DNA of 64,000 bases, from assembly GCF_020497125.1 (NCBI RefSeq), contig NC_059072.1:306856781-306920780 (forward strand). Direction: 5' to 3'. This DNA is from Mauremys mutica. Its lineage: Eukaryota > Chordata > Testudines > Geoemydidae. Below, piece by piece: positions 46,891 through 57,720 of the stretch (position 1 is the stretch's first letter; each line of letters starts with the position of its first letter). The position numbers were made by a program, and so were the translations under genes. Under the pieces are notes generated by a model. It saw only the letters and a list, made by a program, of their open reading frames with translations. It did not search any database and had not been told where the DNA came from.

Positions 46891-47654
46891 CACATATAAT
46901 ACATAAGAGTTTAGAACCACTTCTGCAGCATTAATCATCAGGTGGCAACTGCCTCTTTTAAGGAGGGACAATTTAAAAGTTTAAGATCTATTTAATTGGT
47001 GTGATAAATAGTGAATAGTTTAATTTGACACATTACACTTCACTTTTTACACTCAACTGCTTACTATCTTTGAGTTGCCTGGAGGGATCAAGAACAGTTT
47101 CTATTATTAATATAGGGGTGCAGGTTTTCAGTAATACTCTAGGGATTAAATTGTATTTCCTTTTTCAAGGTAGATAGGGAAATAATAGTTTCACTGACTG
47201 CTCCTGTGGACTTCAATAGGAGCAAGCTCAGACCTTGTTTCTCTCCATCATTGGTAAAGAACTGATGCAGCAATAATGTCAGATTTGTTAGCACTAACCA
47301 TCATATTTTGCTGCATATTTCCCAAGTGCAGCTACATTTGTCTTAGGAAATTAATTTACCTTTATTTCTCTGATTTGGGCTCTGTCAGTTACTCATGCTA
47401 TTACTTCAGTAGTTTACTGTGAAGTGTGAAAGTTCAGTATATTTTAAGACCATATTCTCAGCTCAGTACTGTTTTCCATAGTCTCAACTAAGTACTGTTT
47501 GTTCTTTTATTAAGTAGGCCACATAATGTACAGAGAAGACTGGATTTAAAATTATCTGCCTGGAGAGAGGACCTCTATAAACAAAAAACCCCACCGGGAG
47601 TCTCCTGCCCTAAACTAGCAGGCTTAACCATTTGGCATAGCTAGGCCTCACTTA
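46891..47654. other. Intergenic, unassigned
   Basis: About 760 bp of AT-rich sequence. No repeat or ORF can be supported. This is where the right end of the Harbinger copy would be expected but is not found. Confidence 0.5.
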
Positions 47655-47952
47655 GGCCTGGTCTACACTAAGGGGGGGGGTGTCGAACTAAGGTACGCAA
47701 GTTCAGCTACGCGAATAGCGTAGCTGAACTCGAACTACCTTAGTTTGAAGTACTCACCCGTCCAGATGCCGCGGGATCAAAGTCTGTGGCTCCCCCGTCA
47801 ACTCCGCCACCGCCATTCGTGGTGGTGGAGTTCCGGAGTCGACGGGAGCGCGTTCGGAGTTTGATATATCGCGTCTAGATTAGACGCGATATATTGAACT
47901 CCGAGAAGTCGAATGCGAGCCGCCGACCTGGATGGTAAGTATAGACGTACCC
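47655..47952. mobile_element. Harbinger-type MITE with three internal hairpins
   Basis: A 298 bp element with related ends (GGCCTGGTCTACACTA and the complement of TAAGTATAGACGTACCC) and a 3 bp TSD TTA (47652-47654, 47953-47955). It contains a perfect 12 bp hairpin at 47701-47712/47718-47729. A GC-rich hairpin lies around 47795-47844. A third has 25 bp arms (22 matches; inner 14 perfect) at 47853-47877/47881-47905. The ends tie it to the full Harbinger elements here. No coding sequence. Confidence 0.85.
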
Positions 47953-48389
47953 TTAGAGAGTCCTAAATCATCCATACCACTGAAGTCAATCAGAGTGCAG
48001 TCTGACAGGGAGAAGACTGTATGATCAGCCCTTTATTCATTATTACCTCTCAAAACAATAGCCAACAATTGTTTCTTATAATTTAGTACTTAACTTATAG
48101 TTCCCCCTGGTGGTCCTTCACATCACTACAAAAAACACTTTAAAAGGGACTGGGAGGAGGTTTTTTGTGCCAACATAAAGTAAGCTACAGAAATGTGAGA
48201 AGCATAAGCAAAGAAATAAGAAAACTCAGCATGTACTTTTGTTCCCCAAAATTAAAGTGGATTACTAGGCACATATAGTACAAATATTTCTTTTTTAGAC
48301 AGTCCATTTAATGTTCCATAGGCCATACTGGTTTAAAAAAATGTGGTTTTGGTGGAAGTGAAGGTAATGATAATACATTTTTTAAAATA
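47953..48389. other. Intergenic, unassigned
   Basis: About 440 bp with no supported feature, up to the start of the CR1 copy. Confidence 0.4.
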
Positions 48390-48871
48390 TAACAAATGAA
48401 AGAAAGGGGAAGTTGATAGTACTAAATATAAATCAGAAGCTAGGACTTGCAGAAATTTGATAAGGAAACAAAGGGACACAAGGTGAAAACTATGACCAGT
48501 AAAGTTAAGGACAATAAGGAGGAGTTTTTAAAGTATATTAGCAGAGGCGTAGCGAGCGCCCTCCGACCGGAGGGGGCCCCGCAAGGAAGGGGGCCCCTAA
48601 AAGTGGCAGAAAAATGTAAGGTATAACTAGGTAAGTGACATTTATTGATGCTATTGCACAATCCATGTCGGTTTTACTGACAAAACCGTGAAGTCATTAT
48701 GATGCATCATAATGCTATTGGCTACATCAGTTGTCTGTCGGTCAGTTTCAAATTTTAGTTGGACCCATTCAAAGAATGTGTATTTGCGTTCATAATGGTG
48801 GTCGGCGGATAAATGTTATTAATTTAGTTGTTTAATTTTTTATCGTTTCCAACGCAGAAGCGTGCTTTGTG

Positions 48872-51524
48872 ATGTCTAAGAGAACGTATAAGAGCGGAGC
48901 TAGTAAATGAAAGGCAGCAAAAGATGCCGAGAAGGAACTTGAGAAAATTCCAAAGTTGTCAACGTATTTTGCGCTGCAATCCAACGTACAGGTACAGGCA
49001 CATGAAACGGACAGCGCTAGCAGCGACGAATCGTATCCAGAAGTGCTTCAAGTGAGGCCGAAGGTGAAACCAGTTGTTCTACCAAACAAACTGTGACAGA
49101 TATTCCAGCTGCTGCCGGGAAAGAAGTATCTGAATCTGAACCACTGACTGATGATCCAGGAGATTGGCCGTCTATAATATCAGACAGGCATGTGTGTGAC
49201 ATTGTTGCACGTGGCCCACTGCAGCAGAATGAAAGTTACGAATTTCCATTTAACGAGGAAAGACGGAGGTTCACAAGTACTCATTTCTATCGAACCACGG
49301 CAAATGGCGAGAAAAAGAGACGTTCATGGTTAATGTACTCAGTTCAGAAAGATGCCATTTTTTGTTTTTGTTGTAAATTATTTGGCACTGGCGACATACC
49401 GCTATGTCGTGGAACATCTGCTTGGAAAGCACTGTCAAAAAGACTTCAGCAGCATGAAACAGGCAAAGGTCATCAAGACTGTATGGTGAAATGGTTTGAC
49501 CTTCGGTCAGGCATAGTAAACCGTACATCTATTGACCAACTCGAATTGCAGGCTTTTCTGAAAGAAAGATTTCTGGAGAAATGTTGTCAAACACATGGTT
49601 GATGTCGTTATTTTCTTGTCCGAAAGAAACTTGGCATTTCGAGGAAGTAATGAAAAGCTCGGCGATCCTTCGAATGGCAACTTTTTGGGACAGTTTGAAT
49701 TGCTTGCAAAGTATGATACTGTCCTCAGCGAATTTTACAGAGGATTAAGAAGGCAGAGACACATGTTCAGTACCTCAGTCCACAGATCCAAAACGAGCTG
49801 ATTCAACTTGTTGCCAGTAACATTCAAGAGGCCAACATAGCGCAGCTTAAAAAAGCAAAATATTATTCAGTTATTTTGGACTGTACTCCCGACGTGTCAT
49901 ATGAAGAACCGATGTCTGTGGTGTTACGCTTTGTTGAATGCAACGGTGAAAATGGTGTCAATATTCGTGAAGCGTTTGTTGGTTTTCTTAATGTTCATGA
50001 TACAACTGGTGAGGGCTTATTGGAAGTGTTTCTTGAAAAGGCAAACAACTTAGGAATAGACATTGCTGACATGAGAGGCCAAGCTTATAATAACGGCGCA
50101 AATATGAGAGAAAAGAATAAAGGAGTTCAAGCCCCCATGCTAGAAATAAATGACCGTGCCTTGTATGTACCATGTGGAGCTCACACTTGGAATCTTGTGA
50201 TCTCAGACGCGGCAAAGTCATCGAAATATGCCTTTTTGGGACAGTTTGAATTGACTTTTTCGGTCTGATTAACAGAATATACGTTATCTTTTCTTCGTCA
50301 CCTTCACGTTGGGATATACTTCAAGAACATATGCCAATATCTGTTAAAGGGTTATCGGACACTCGGGAGTCGAGAATTCATGCTGTGAAGCTATTGCGTT
50401 ATCACCTTGAAGAATTGTGCAATGCTTTATCATCTTTGCGAGAATATGCGCTCGAAAAGAAAGATGGCAATACAGCAACAGAAGCCGGTGCGCTTTTAGA
50501 CCATGTTACTACGTGGCCTTTTGTTCTGACTGTGTACACATGGTACGATATACTTTCTCACTGATCAGGCCATATCTTCTGTTTCGTCGCGATTTGACCA
50601 ACTCGTGGAGTGGTATAAGTTGTTTGGATTTCTGTACAGCGCTAACAGCCTGAAGCAGTGTCACAGAGAAAATGAGCTGGAGAATCACAGCAAAAATTTT
50701 GAAAGAAAAATGGGAGACATTGATGCCAATGAACTCATAATGGAATTGAATCGTTTTTTATGTCATCGAGAAAGAGAGGACTTGTCACGGCAAACAATTT
50801 AACGTACATATACAAGAACAGCCTTCAGGAGATATATCCGAATCTTTGCATTTGCATCAGAATTCTTCTGACCACACCAGTTACTGTCGCCGGTGCTGAA
50901 AGGAGCTTCAGCAGAATGAAACTGATCAAGAATATCCTGCGCTCAACCATGACAGATGACAGGGTTTCTGCGCTTGCAGTCAGGGGCGGCTCTACAAATT
51001 CGGCCGCCCCAAGCAGTCATGCCCGGGAGGCGCCCCTGAGCCGCGGGAGCAGCGGACCTCCCGCGGGCATGACTGCGGAGGGTCCGCTGGTCGCGCGGCT
51101 CGGCTGGACCTCCCGCAGCTGCGGGCGGTTCGCTGGTCCGGCGGCTCCGGTTGAGCTGCCGCAGGCATGCCTGCGGGCGGTCCAGCCGAGCCGCGGGACC
51201 AGCGAACCGTCCGCAGTCATGCCTGCGGGAGGTCCACTGGAGCCGCCGGCCGAGCGTCCCCTCCGCAGTCATGCCTGCGGCAGGTCCGCTGCTCCCGGGG
51301 CTCCGGTGGACCTCCCGCAGGCATGACTGCGGCAGGTCCGCCGGCACAGCCTGCCGCCCCCCCGGGAAAGGGCCGCCCCAGGCGGGTGCTTGCCCCGCTG
51401 GGCTCTGGAGCCGGCCCTGCTTGCAGTTATCTCAATCGAAAACAAGATTGCCAGATCTCTGGACTATGACGCACTGATTAACCAATTTGCGGAGAACAAG
51501 GCTCGAAAGAAGCGCTTTGCGTAA
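48872..51524 (+). pseudogene. hAT transposase, ZMYM/TTF-type, broken
   Basis: Starts MSKRTYKSGASK and is soon broken. The 49093-49602 frame holds a TTF-type zinc-finger region (SWLMYSVQKDAIFCFCCKLF, then HETGKGHQDCMVKW). The middle holds the DUF4371/RNase-H-like part (DMRGQAYNNGANMREKNKGV, then ALYVPCGAHTWNLVISDAAK). The end holds the hAT dimerisation motif (VTVAGAERSFSRMKLIKNIL, MTDDRVSALAV), continuing beyond the MITE as ISIENKIARSLDYDALINQF to TAA 51522-51524. At least five frame breaks plus the MITE leave no functional product. hAT transposases cut and paste DNA with 8 bp target duplications, matching the flanks. Confidence 0.88.
50981..51419. mobile_element. GC-rich hAT MITE inside the hAT transposase
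   Basis: A 439 bp element, CAGGGGCGGCTCTACA to CTGGAGCCGGCCCTG, with a perfect 8 bp TSD CTTGCAGT (50973-50980 and 51420-51427). It is very GC-rich and built of imperfect internal repeats with wording such as CGCAGTCATGCCTGCGG. A perfect 18 bp palindrome lies at 51159-51176. It splits the hAT dimerisation domain codons. All long ORFs across it are by-products of GC richness. Confidence 0.92.
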
Positions 51525-52716
51525 ATACGGAATACATGTACACTGTAGGCCTATGTATACATAATATGAACCCTGTATATTGTATAAAATAAATACCGCA
51601 TTCCAGTTTCTGCATTGTAAGGGGCCCCGGACATATGTTCGGAGGGGGCCACGTTCTTTGTTGCTTAAAAAAGCAAAATATTATTATTTATATTAGCAAC
51701 AAAAAGACCTCTAACAATGGTATTAGTTGATTACTAGATGGAAATGGTAGAATTACCCGTACTGATGCACAAAAAGCAGAAGTGTTCAATACATATTTTT
51801 GTCGTGTATTTGGGGAAAAACAGATGATGCAGTCATATCATATGATAATACACTTTCCATTCCACCTGTGTCTCAGGAGGATATTAAATAGAAGCTACTA
51901 AAGTTAAACATTTTAAATCAGCAGGTCCAGATAATTGACATCCAACAGTTTTTAAAGAGCTGGCCGATGAGCTCACTGGACCATTAACACTCATTTTCAA
52001 TAAGTCTTTGAACACTGGGGAAGTTCCAGAACATTGGAAGAAAGCTAATATTGTGCCAAACAATATAAAAGGGTAAATGGGATAACCCAGGTAATTATAG
52101 GCCTGTCAGTTTGATGCTGATTCTGGTTGGGCAAGATAATGGAGCAACTGATACAGTATTTGATTAATAAAGAATTAAAAGGAGGGTAATATAAATAATG
52201 CCAAACAACATGGAAAATAGATCCTGTCAAACTAACTTGATATCTCTTTTTGATTCAATTACAAGTTTGGTTGATAAAGGTAATAGTGTTTATGTAATAT
52301 GCATAGATTTCTATCAGGCATTTGACTTGGTACCACATAACATTTTAAGTAAAATACTAGAAAGATATAAAATTAACAGAGCACACTTAAATGGATTAAA
52401 AGTTGGTTAACTGATAGGTCTCAAAATATAACTGTAACTAGGGAATCATCACTGAATGGGTGTGTTTCTCGTAGGAACCTGTAGGATCAGTTCTTGGCTC
52501 TATAGTATTTAGCATTTTTATCAATGACTTGAGAGAAAACATAAAATCACCAAGTGTGCATATGACACACAAATTAGGGGACTGCTAAATAATAAAGAGG
52601 ACAGGTCACTGATTCAGAGCAACCCAGATTGCTCGGTGAACTGAGTTCAAGAAAACAATATGTATTTTAGTATGGCTAAACATACACATAGGAAGAAATA
52701 ATATAGGCCAAACATA

Positions 52717-54002
52717 GAATATCAGGGTTGGAAGGGACCTCAGAAGGTCATCTAGTCCAACCCCCTGCACAAAGCACAACCATTCCCCAACTAAATCATC
52801 CCAACTAAGGCTTTGTCAAGCCTGACCTTAAAAACCTTTCAGGAAGGAGATTCCACCACCTCCCTAGGTAACCCATTCCAGTGCTTCACCTCCCTCCTAG
52901 TAAAATAGTTTTTCCTAATATCCAACCTAAACCTCCCCCACTGCAACTTGAGACCATTACGCCTTGTTCTGTCATCTAGTACCACTGAGAACAGTCTAGA
53001 TCCATCCTCTTTCAAACCCCCTTTCAGGTAGTTGAAAGCAGCTATCAAATCCCCCCTCATTCTTCTCTTCTGCAGACTAAACAATCCCAGTTCCCTCAGC
53101 CTCTCCTCATAAGTCATGTGCTCCAGCCCCCTAATCATTTTTGTTGCCCTCCGCTGGACTCTTTCCAATATTTCCACATCCTTCTTGTAGTGTGGGGCCC
53201 AAAACTGGACACACTACTCCAGATGAGGCCTCACCAATGTCGAATAGAGGGGAATGATCACGTCCCTCAATCTGCTGGCAATGCTCGTACTTATACAGCC
53301 CAAAATGCCGTTAGCCTTCTTGGCAACAAGGGCACACTGTCAACTCATATCCAGTTTCTCGTCCACTGTAACCCCTAGGTCCTTTTCTGCAGAGCTGCTG
53401 CCTAGCTATTCGATCCTTAGTCTGTAGCAGTGCATGGGATTCTTCCATCCTAAGTGCAGGACTCTGCACTTGTCCTTGTAGAACCTCATCAGATTTCTTT
53501 TGGCCCAATCCTCTAATTTGTCTAGGTCCCTCTGTATCCTATCCCTACCCTCCAGCGTATCTACCACACCTCCCAGTTTAGTGTAATCTGGAAACTTGCT
53601 GAGGGTACAGTCCATGCCATCCTCCAGATCATTAATGAAGATATTGAACAAAACTGGCCCCAGGACCGACCCTTGGGGCACTTCGCTTGATACCGGCTGC
53701 CAACTAGACATGGAGCCATTGATCACTACCCGTTGAGCCCAACGATCTAGCCAGCTTTCTATCCACTTTATAGTCCATTCATCCAGCCCATACTTCTTTA
53801 TCTTGCCATCAAAAACACTGTAGGAGACCATATCAAAAGCTTTGCTAAAGTCAAGGAATAACACATCCACTGCTTTCCCCTCATCCACAGAGCCAGTTAT
53901 GTCATCACAGAAGGCAATTAGGTTAGTCAGGCATGACTTGCCCTTGGTGAATCCATGCTGACTGTTCCTGATCACTTTCCTCTCCTCTAAATGCTTCAGA
54001 AT
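52717..54002 (-). mobile_element. Antisense CR1 insertion, 5'-truncated
   Basis: A minus-strand CR1 copy of 1286 bp inserted in the plus-strand CR1. Its 3' end at the left is GAATATCAGGGTTGGAAGGG. A 7 bp TSD AAACATA lies at 52710-52716 and 54003-54009. It is 5'-truncated within the RT domain. It belongs to a different CR1 subfamily from its host. Confidence 0.9.
52839..54002 (-). pseudogene. CR1 ORF2 C-terminal half (RT to C terminus)
   Basis: The upper frame (54014-53406) holds RT domains: [39 protein letters not shown] (motif A Asp), [20 protein letters not shown], and [10 protein letters not shown], where the usual YADD box is replaced (FPDYTKLGG, motif C lost). After frame breaks the 53177-52839 frame has [40 protein letters not shown] and [22 protein letters not shown]1 ORF2 supplies endonuclease and reverse transcriptase; only the C-terminal half is present and it is disrupted. 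Confidence 0.88.
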
Positions 54003-54145
54003 AAACATACACAAGAGGGGACTTCTATCTAGGAAGCAGTGACTCTGAAAAAGATTTTGAGGTCACGGTGGGAATCAGCTGAACATGACAGCTCACAGTG
54101 AGATGCTGTGGCCAAAAGGACTAGTGCATTCTTTGGATTATGTGA

Positions 54146-55159
54146 TGTGGTGTCCACCCCACACAGGACTGGAAGGGGTTAATGTGGGCAGGTAGGCCTA
54201 TTAACTCCACAGGCTGCACCTGGAGGGAGAGCCAGGGAACAAGCATTCATTACAAGCAGGTGCAGCTGTGCAGGAATAGGTGAGGCTCCGATTAAGCCAG
54301 GAAGCTGGCAACAGATGGGGGTTGCTGCTGGGAAAGGGCACTCACTCTTTGGGAGAAGGGAAATGTGTTTGGGGCCTATAAACAGATTTAGCCCATGGTT
54401 ACTCCCTGGGAGGAGGGAGTAGAGAGGCTGGCAAACCCCCGGGTGGGGGAGTGCTGGCATGGGAAGCAGCCCAGAGAGTAAGCAGTAAGGTTGGGGACTG
54501 AGCAGACTTTGGCTGCTCGGTTGAGGGTCCTGGACTGGAACCCAGAGTAGAGAGTGGACCTGCGTTCCCCTACCCACCACTGGGGAAGTGGCACCAGCAG
54601 GGCAGCGAACGGGAAGACTGTTCGAGTCACTGTGGGAGTGACACAAGATTTGAGAGACTGAACCCCAGAAGTGGGAAACATATAGTAACTGGCCAAAGGG
54701 CTGAGTCATTGTGACACAGTAGGGAGCGGGGCGGATTGACCTGGGAATGTCATCTAGTTTTGTTGGGACTGTCTGCATGGGGGATGGGAGAGCAGGCGAT
54801 GACTCCACCTGAATGAGGATACCTGAGCTGGGAGAGGGTTGGACTCAGGTGACACCTTTGCCCAGGAAACTGGACAAAGGCAGGGAGAGGAGCCGGGAGG
54901 AGAAGGAATGAGACTGCTGCAGTGGAGTTTCAGTCTTAGGCTGGCTGGGGAATCATAGGGAACCCCAAGGTTGGGGTCTAAGCTCTCTACTTCCCAGAAG
55001 GACCTGACTGAAGGGTCCTGTTTATGCCTACAAGCTCTGGTTTGGACTGTGTTCCTGTCATCTAATAAACCTTCTGTTCTACTGCCTGGCTGAGAGTCAC
55101 GGTGAATCGCAGGAAGCAGGGGGCCGCAGGGCCTTGTCTCCCCCCACAACTCCGTGACA
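54146..55159 (+). repeat. 5' LTR of the Gmr1-like element
   Basis: About 1014 bp, approximate start TGTGGTGTCCACC, end CTCCGTGACA. TAATAAACCTTCTGTTCTAC near 55063 gives the poly(A) signal and R/U5 region. It is followed by GGTGGCAAAAGTGGGATC, as expected for sequence next to a primer-binding site. The start could be a few bases either way. The minus-strand ORFs across it are not supported. Confidence 0.7.
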
Positions 55160-55415
55160 ACAGGTGGCAAAAGTGGGATCTACTGCACCCCATGGACAGT
55201 GCTTCCTGCAGTAAGTGACGGGGGAGCAGAAAAATGAAGGGGATTGATGGGGACCAGGCATGCTGAAGAGTCAATGAGGAACAGTTTTGGGGGGCGGAGG
55301 AGCTACACTTAACCCCAAGAGGTGGTGACCTGGAAAAGGGCTGGCACACAAGGGTCTCCCCCCGGAAACTGTGGGGAGCAGCAAGCACACAGGCCTGTGG
55401 GTGGCCAGCAAGCAG

Positions 55416-56014
55416 ATGTATAGCAAGCACCTTAAGAGTGACCTGGTAGAACTATGCAAGCAGAGGGGGCTGCACATTGGGAGGCTCACCAAAGAACAGC
55501 TGATTGCCCAGCTGGAGGTGGGAGATCACTCGAATGAACCGATCCCTGTCTCTGAGGGCAGCAGCCCAGTGGATGCAGCGCAGGTACCGGTGTCTGTTCC
55601 AGCTAGGAGTGGTCAGCCAGCTGCTGAGGGCTTCCCAAGACCTCTTTTACCTATGCCTATGGGAAGGGCTGGGAGGAACCCAGCGAATACTGAGGGCACC
55701 ATGACCCCCTTGCCAGCAGGGGATCATCCTGGCAGAACTCCCCGTTGCTGGAGCTGAGGCGGCTGGAATGGGAGAAGGAGCTAATACTGAGAGAGTTGGA
55801 GCTGATGCAGCAGGAACTGCAGGAGGAACGGGAAAAGCAGTGTCATCATGAACTGGAGGAGAAAGAGAAACAGAGACAGCATGACCTGGAGTTGGTAAGG
55901 CTGAGGAGCAGCAAGCCCCTGGCTGCGGTGAGTGATGGGGGACCCAGGACTGCATGGAGATTTGATAAGGGAGTCCTGGCCTGGCATAAGAGTACATCTG
56001 AAATGGGTGGCTAA
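55416..56014 (+). pseudogene. Gmr1-like gag, shortened and frameshifted
   Basis: Begins at ATG 55416. It has a SAP-like N-terminal helix pair (KHLKSDLVELCKQRGLHIGR, then LTKEQLIAQLEVGD) and a linker. After a frameshift near 55745 comes a charged coiled coil (LELRRLEWEKELILRELELM and following Glu/Gln/Arg-rich residues). The usual capsid and zinc-knuckle parts are not seen; the sequence passes within about 300 bp to the region before integrase, implying an internal deletion. Function of an intact copy: structural particle protein. Confidence 0.65.
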
Positions 56015-56300
56015 GGAGGGCCCCAAGGACGTGGGGGTGCACCACCACTTGCCCACTGAGGTGTTGATGGGGGTGGGGGACCTAGAGGACTGCCCAAGCA
56101 ACCCCCAGAATGCCCTGGTCATGACCCATAGCCAGAGCTGGTGAGGGGCACGACACCCTGACCTCAGGGAGGGTACCTTACCTGAGGCGCAGGACCCCAC
56201 CCCGGAGGGGAGGGAGCACCCAGGGACAAGGCTCAGAGGGGCTACAGCCTCAGACCCAGCCAGCTAGAGGGAGCAGGTTCCCATCCCTTCCGCAGCCGCT

Positions 56301-57717
56301 GAGTTCCAGGCTGAGTTGCAGAAAGATCCCTCCTTGTGGAAGCTAAGGGACCTGGCCAACCTCAGTGTGGTACAGACCATGGGGAGAGGTTGCAAGGAGA
56401 GGTTCCTGTGGGAGAAGGGGTTTCTATACCGAGAATGGGCTCCCCCAAGGGATATGGAGTCACGGGGGATCAGGAGGCAGCTGGTGGTCTCCCAGAAGTA
56501 TCGCCACAAGCTACTGTACCTGGCCCATGGCATCCCTCTCGCAGGGCACCAGGGAATCCGGCGCACTAGGCAGAGGCTGCTACAGAACTTTTACTGGCCT
56601 GGGGTCTTTATTACTGTCCGACAGTACTGCCGATCCTGTGACCCCTGCCAGGGGGTGGGGAAGGCCCAGGACAAGGGGAAAGCAGCTTTGAGACTCTTGC
56701 CCATCATAGAGGAGACTTTCCAGAAGGTGGCTGTGGACATAGTGGAACCTCTCAGCAAGACGACCAGATCAGGGAAGAAATACATTATAGTGATGGTAGA
56801 TTTTACCACCTGCTACCCCGAGGCAGTGCCCTTAGCTTCCATTGAAGCAGACACCGTTGCAGATGCACTGCTGACCATTTTCAGCCAAGTGGGGTTCCCC
56901 AAGGAAGTCTTGACAGACCAACTTCATGTCAGCCCTGCTCCGGTGCTTGTGGGAGAAATGTGGGGTCCAGCACAGCTGGGCCTCAGCATATCACCCCAAG
57001 TCCAACAGGCTGGTGGAGAGGTTCAATGGAATGCTAAAGATGATGCTGAAAAACTTTATGAACCAGCACCTGCAGGAGTGGGAAAATAACTTACCTCACC
57101 TGCTGTTCACGTACAGGGAAGTACGCCAGGAATCTACCGGGTTTTTGCCTTTTGAACTGTTATATGGCCGAAGGGTAAGGGGGCCCCTAGACCTGATGAG
57201 AGACAAATAGGGAAAGGCCACTTCCGATGGAGAGTCAGTGGTGGAGTATATCCTGACCTTCTGGGAAAGACTTGCTGATCTCATGGGCCTGGCCAGGGAG
57301 AATCTGGCCAGAGTTCAGAGGAAGCAGAAGGCCTGTTATGACCACACGGCATGGGCCCACGCCTACGCCACTGGGGATCAGGTGATGGTTCTCATCCCCA
57401 TGAGGAAAAACAAACTACAGGCCACCTGGGAAGGTCCCTTCAAGGTTGTCAACCAACTAAACGAGGTAAACTATGTGGTAGAGCTGTTGAACCAGGCACA
57501 CCACCACCGGGTGTACTATGTGAATATGATGAAGCCATATTATGACAGGGGGAATGTGGTGTTGACCGTGTGTGGACATTGGGAAGAGCAGGGAGATGAC
57601 CCTTTAGTAGATCTATTTCCTGGGACAAGAGCTGGCTCACCCCTGGAAACAATTCCCCTCTCTGATTGGCTAACCCCTGCCCAGCAAGCTGAGATCAGAG
57701 GGGTGCTGCATCAGTAC
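56301..57717 (+). pseudogene. Gmr1-like integrase, broken
   Basis: Domains in order are an HHCC zinc-binding region (LAHGIPLAGHQG, then YCRSCDPC), a catalytic core with Asp in AVDIVEPL and Asp in EVLTDQ, a frameshift near 56922, and Glu in RLVERFNG. PFELLYGRRVRGP follows. The C-terminal domain has QVMVLIPMRKNKLQATWEGP, then HHHRVYYVNMMKPYY, a GPY/F-like module and a chromatin-facing tail. A stop at 57208-57210 and the frameshift inactivate it. It lies directly upstream of the RT in the same frame. Confidence 0.85.
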
Positions 57718-57720
57718 TGA

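Larger units (their letters stand above)
48542..51688 (+). mobile_element. hAT transposon (TTF-zinc-finger type), 3147 bp with MITE
   Basis: The left end CAGAGGCGTAGCGAGCGC follows TATATTAG (48534-48541), and the same TATATTAG returns at 51689-51696, a perfect 8 bp TSD. Inside is a broken hAT transposase. The expected right inverted end is absent: after GGGGGCCACGTTCTTTGTT the element ends in a 23 bp copy (51663-51685) of its own interior (49845-49867). A 439 bp MITE sits in the C-terminal coding part. Confidence 0.9.
48390..54143 (+). mobile_element. CR1 LINE (+) in three pieces, host of nested insertions
   Basis: Piece 1 is 48390-48541, piece 2 is 51697-52716 and piece 3 is 54010-54143. 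The CR1 text continues across both gaps (for example TATATTAGCAACAAAAAGAC at the first junction). RT wording in piece 2 includes SAGPDN-like sequence near 51920. NLISLFDSITSLVDKGNSVY near 52236 and DFYQAFDLVPHNI near 52308 follow. Piece 3 has GAAGCAGTGACTCTGAAAAA. Stops throughout; dead. The first gap is a hAT element and the second an antisense CR1. Confidence 0.88.

Noticed and set aside
50943..51477. Overlapping GC-rich ORFs of about 100-190 codons on both strands
   Set aside because: They lie in a non-coding hAT MITE with inverted ends and an 8 bp TSD; the openness reflects GC content and internal repeats.
54179..56200. Minus-strand ORFs of 100-210 codons over the Gmr1-like LTR and gag
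   Set aside because: They are antisense to an LTR with a poly(A) signal and to gag coiled-coil sequence; residue make-up is Pro/Ser/Leu-rich without domains.
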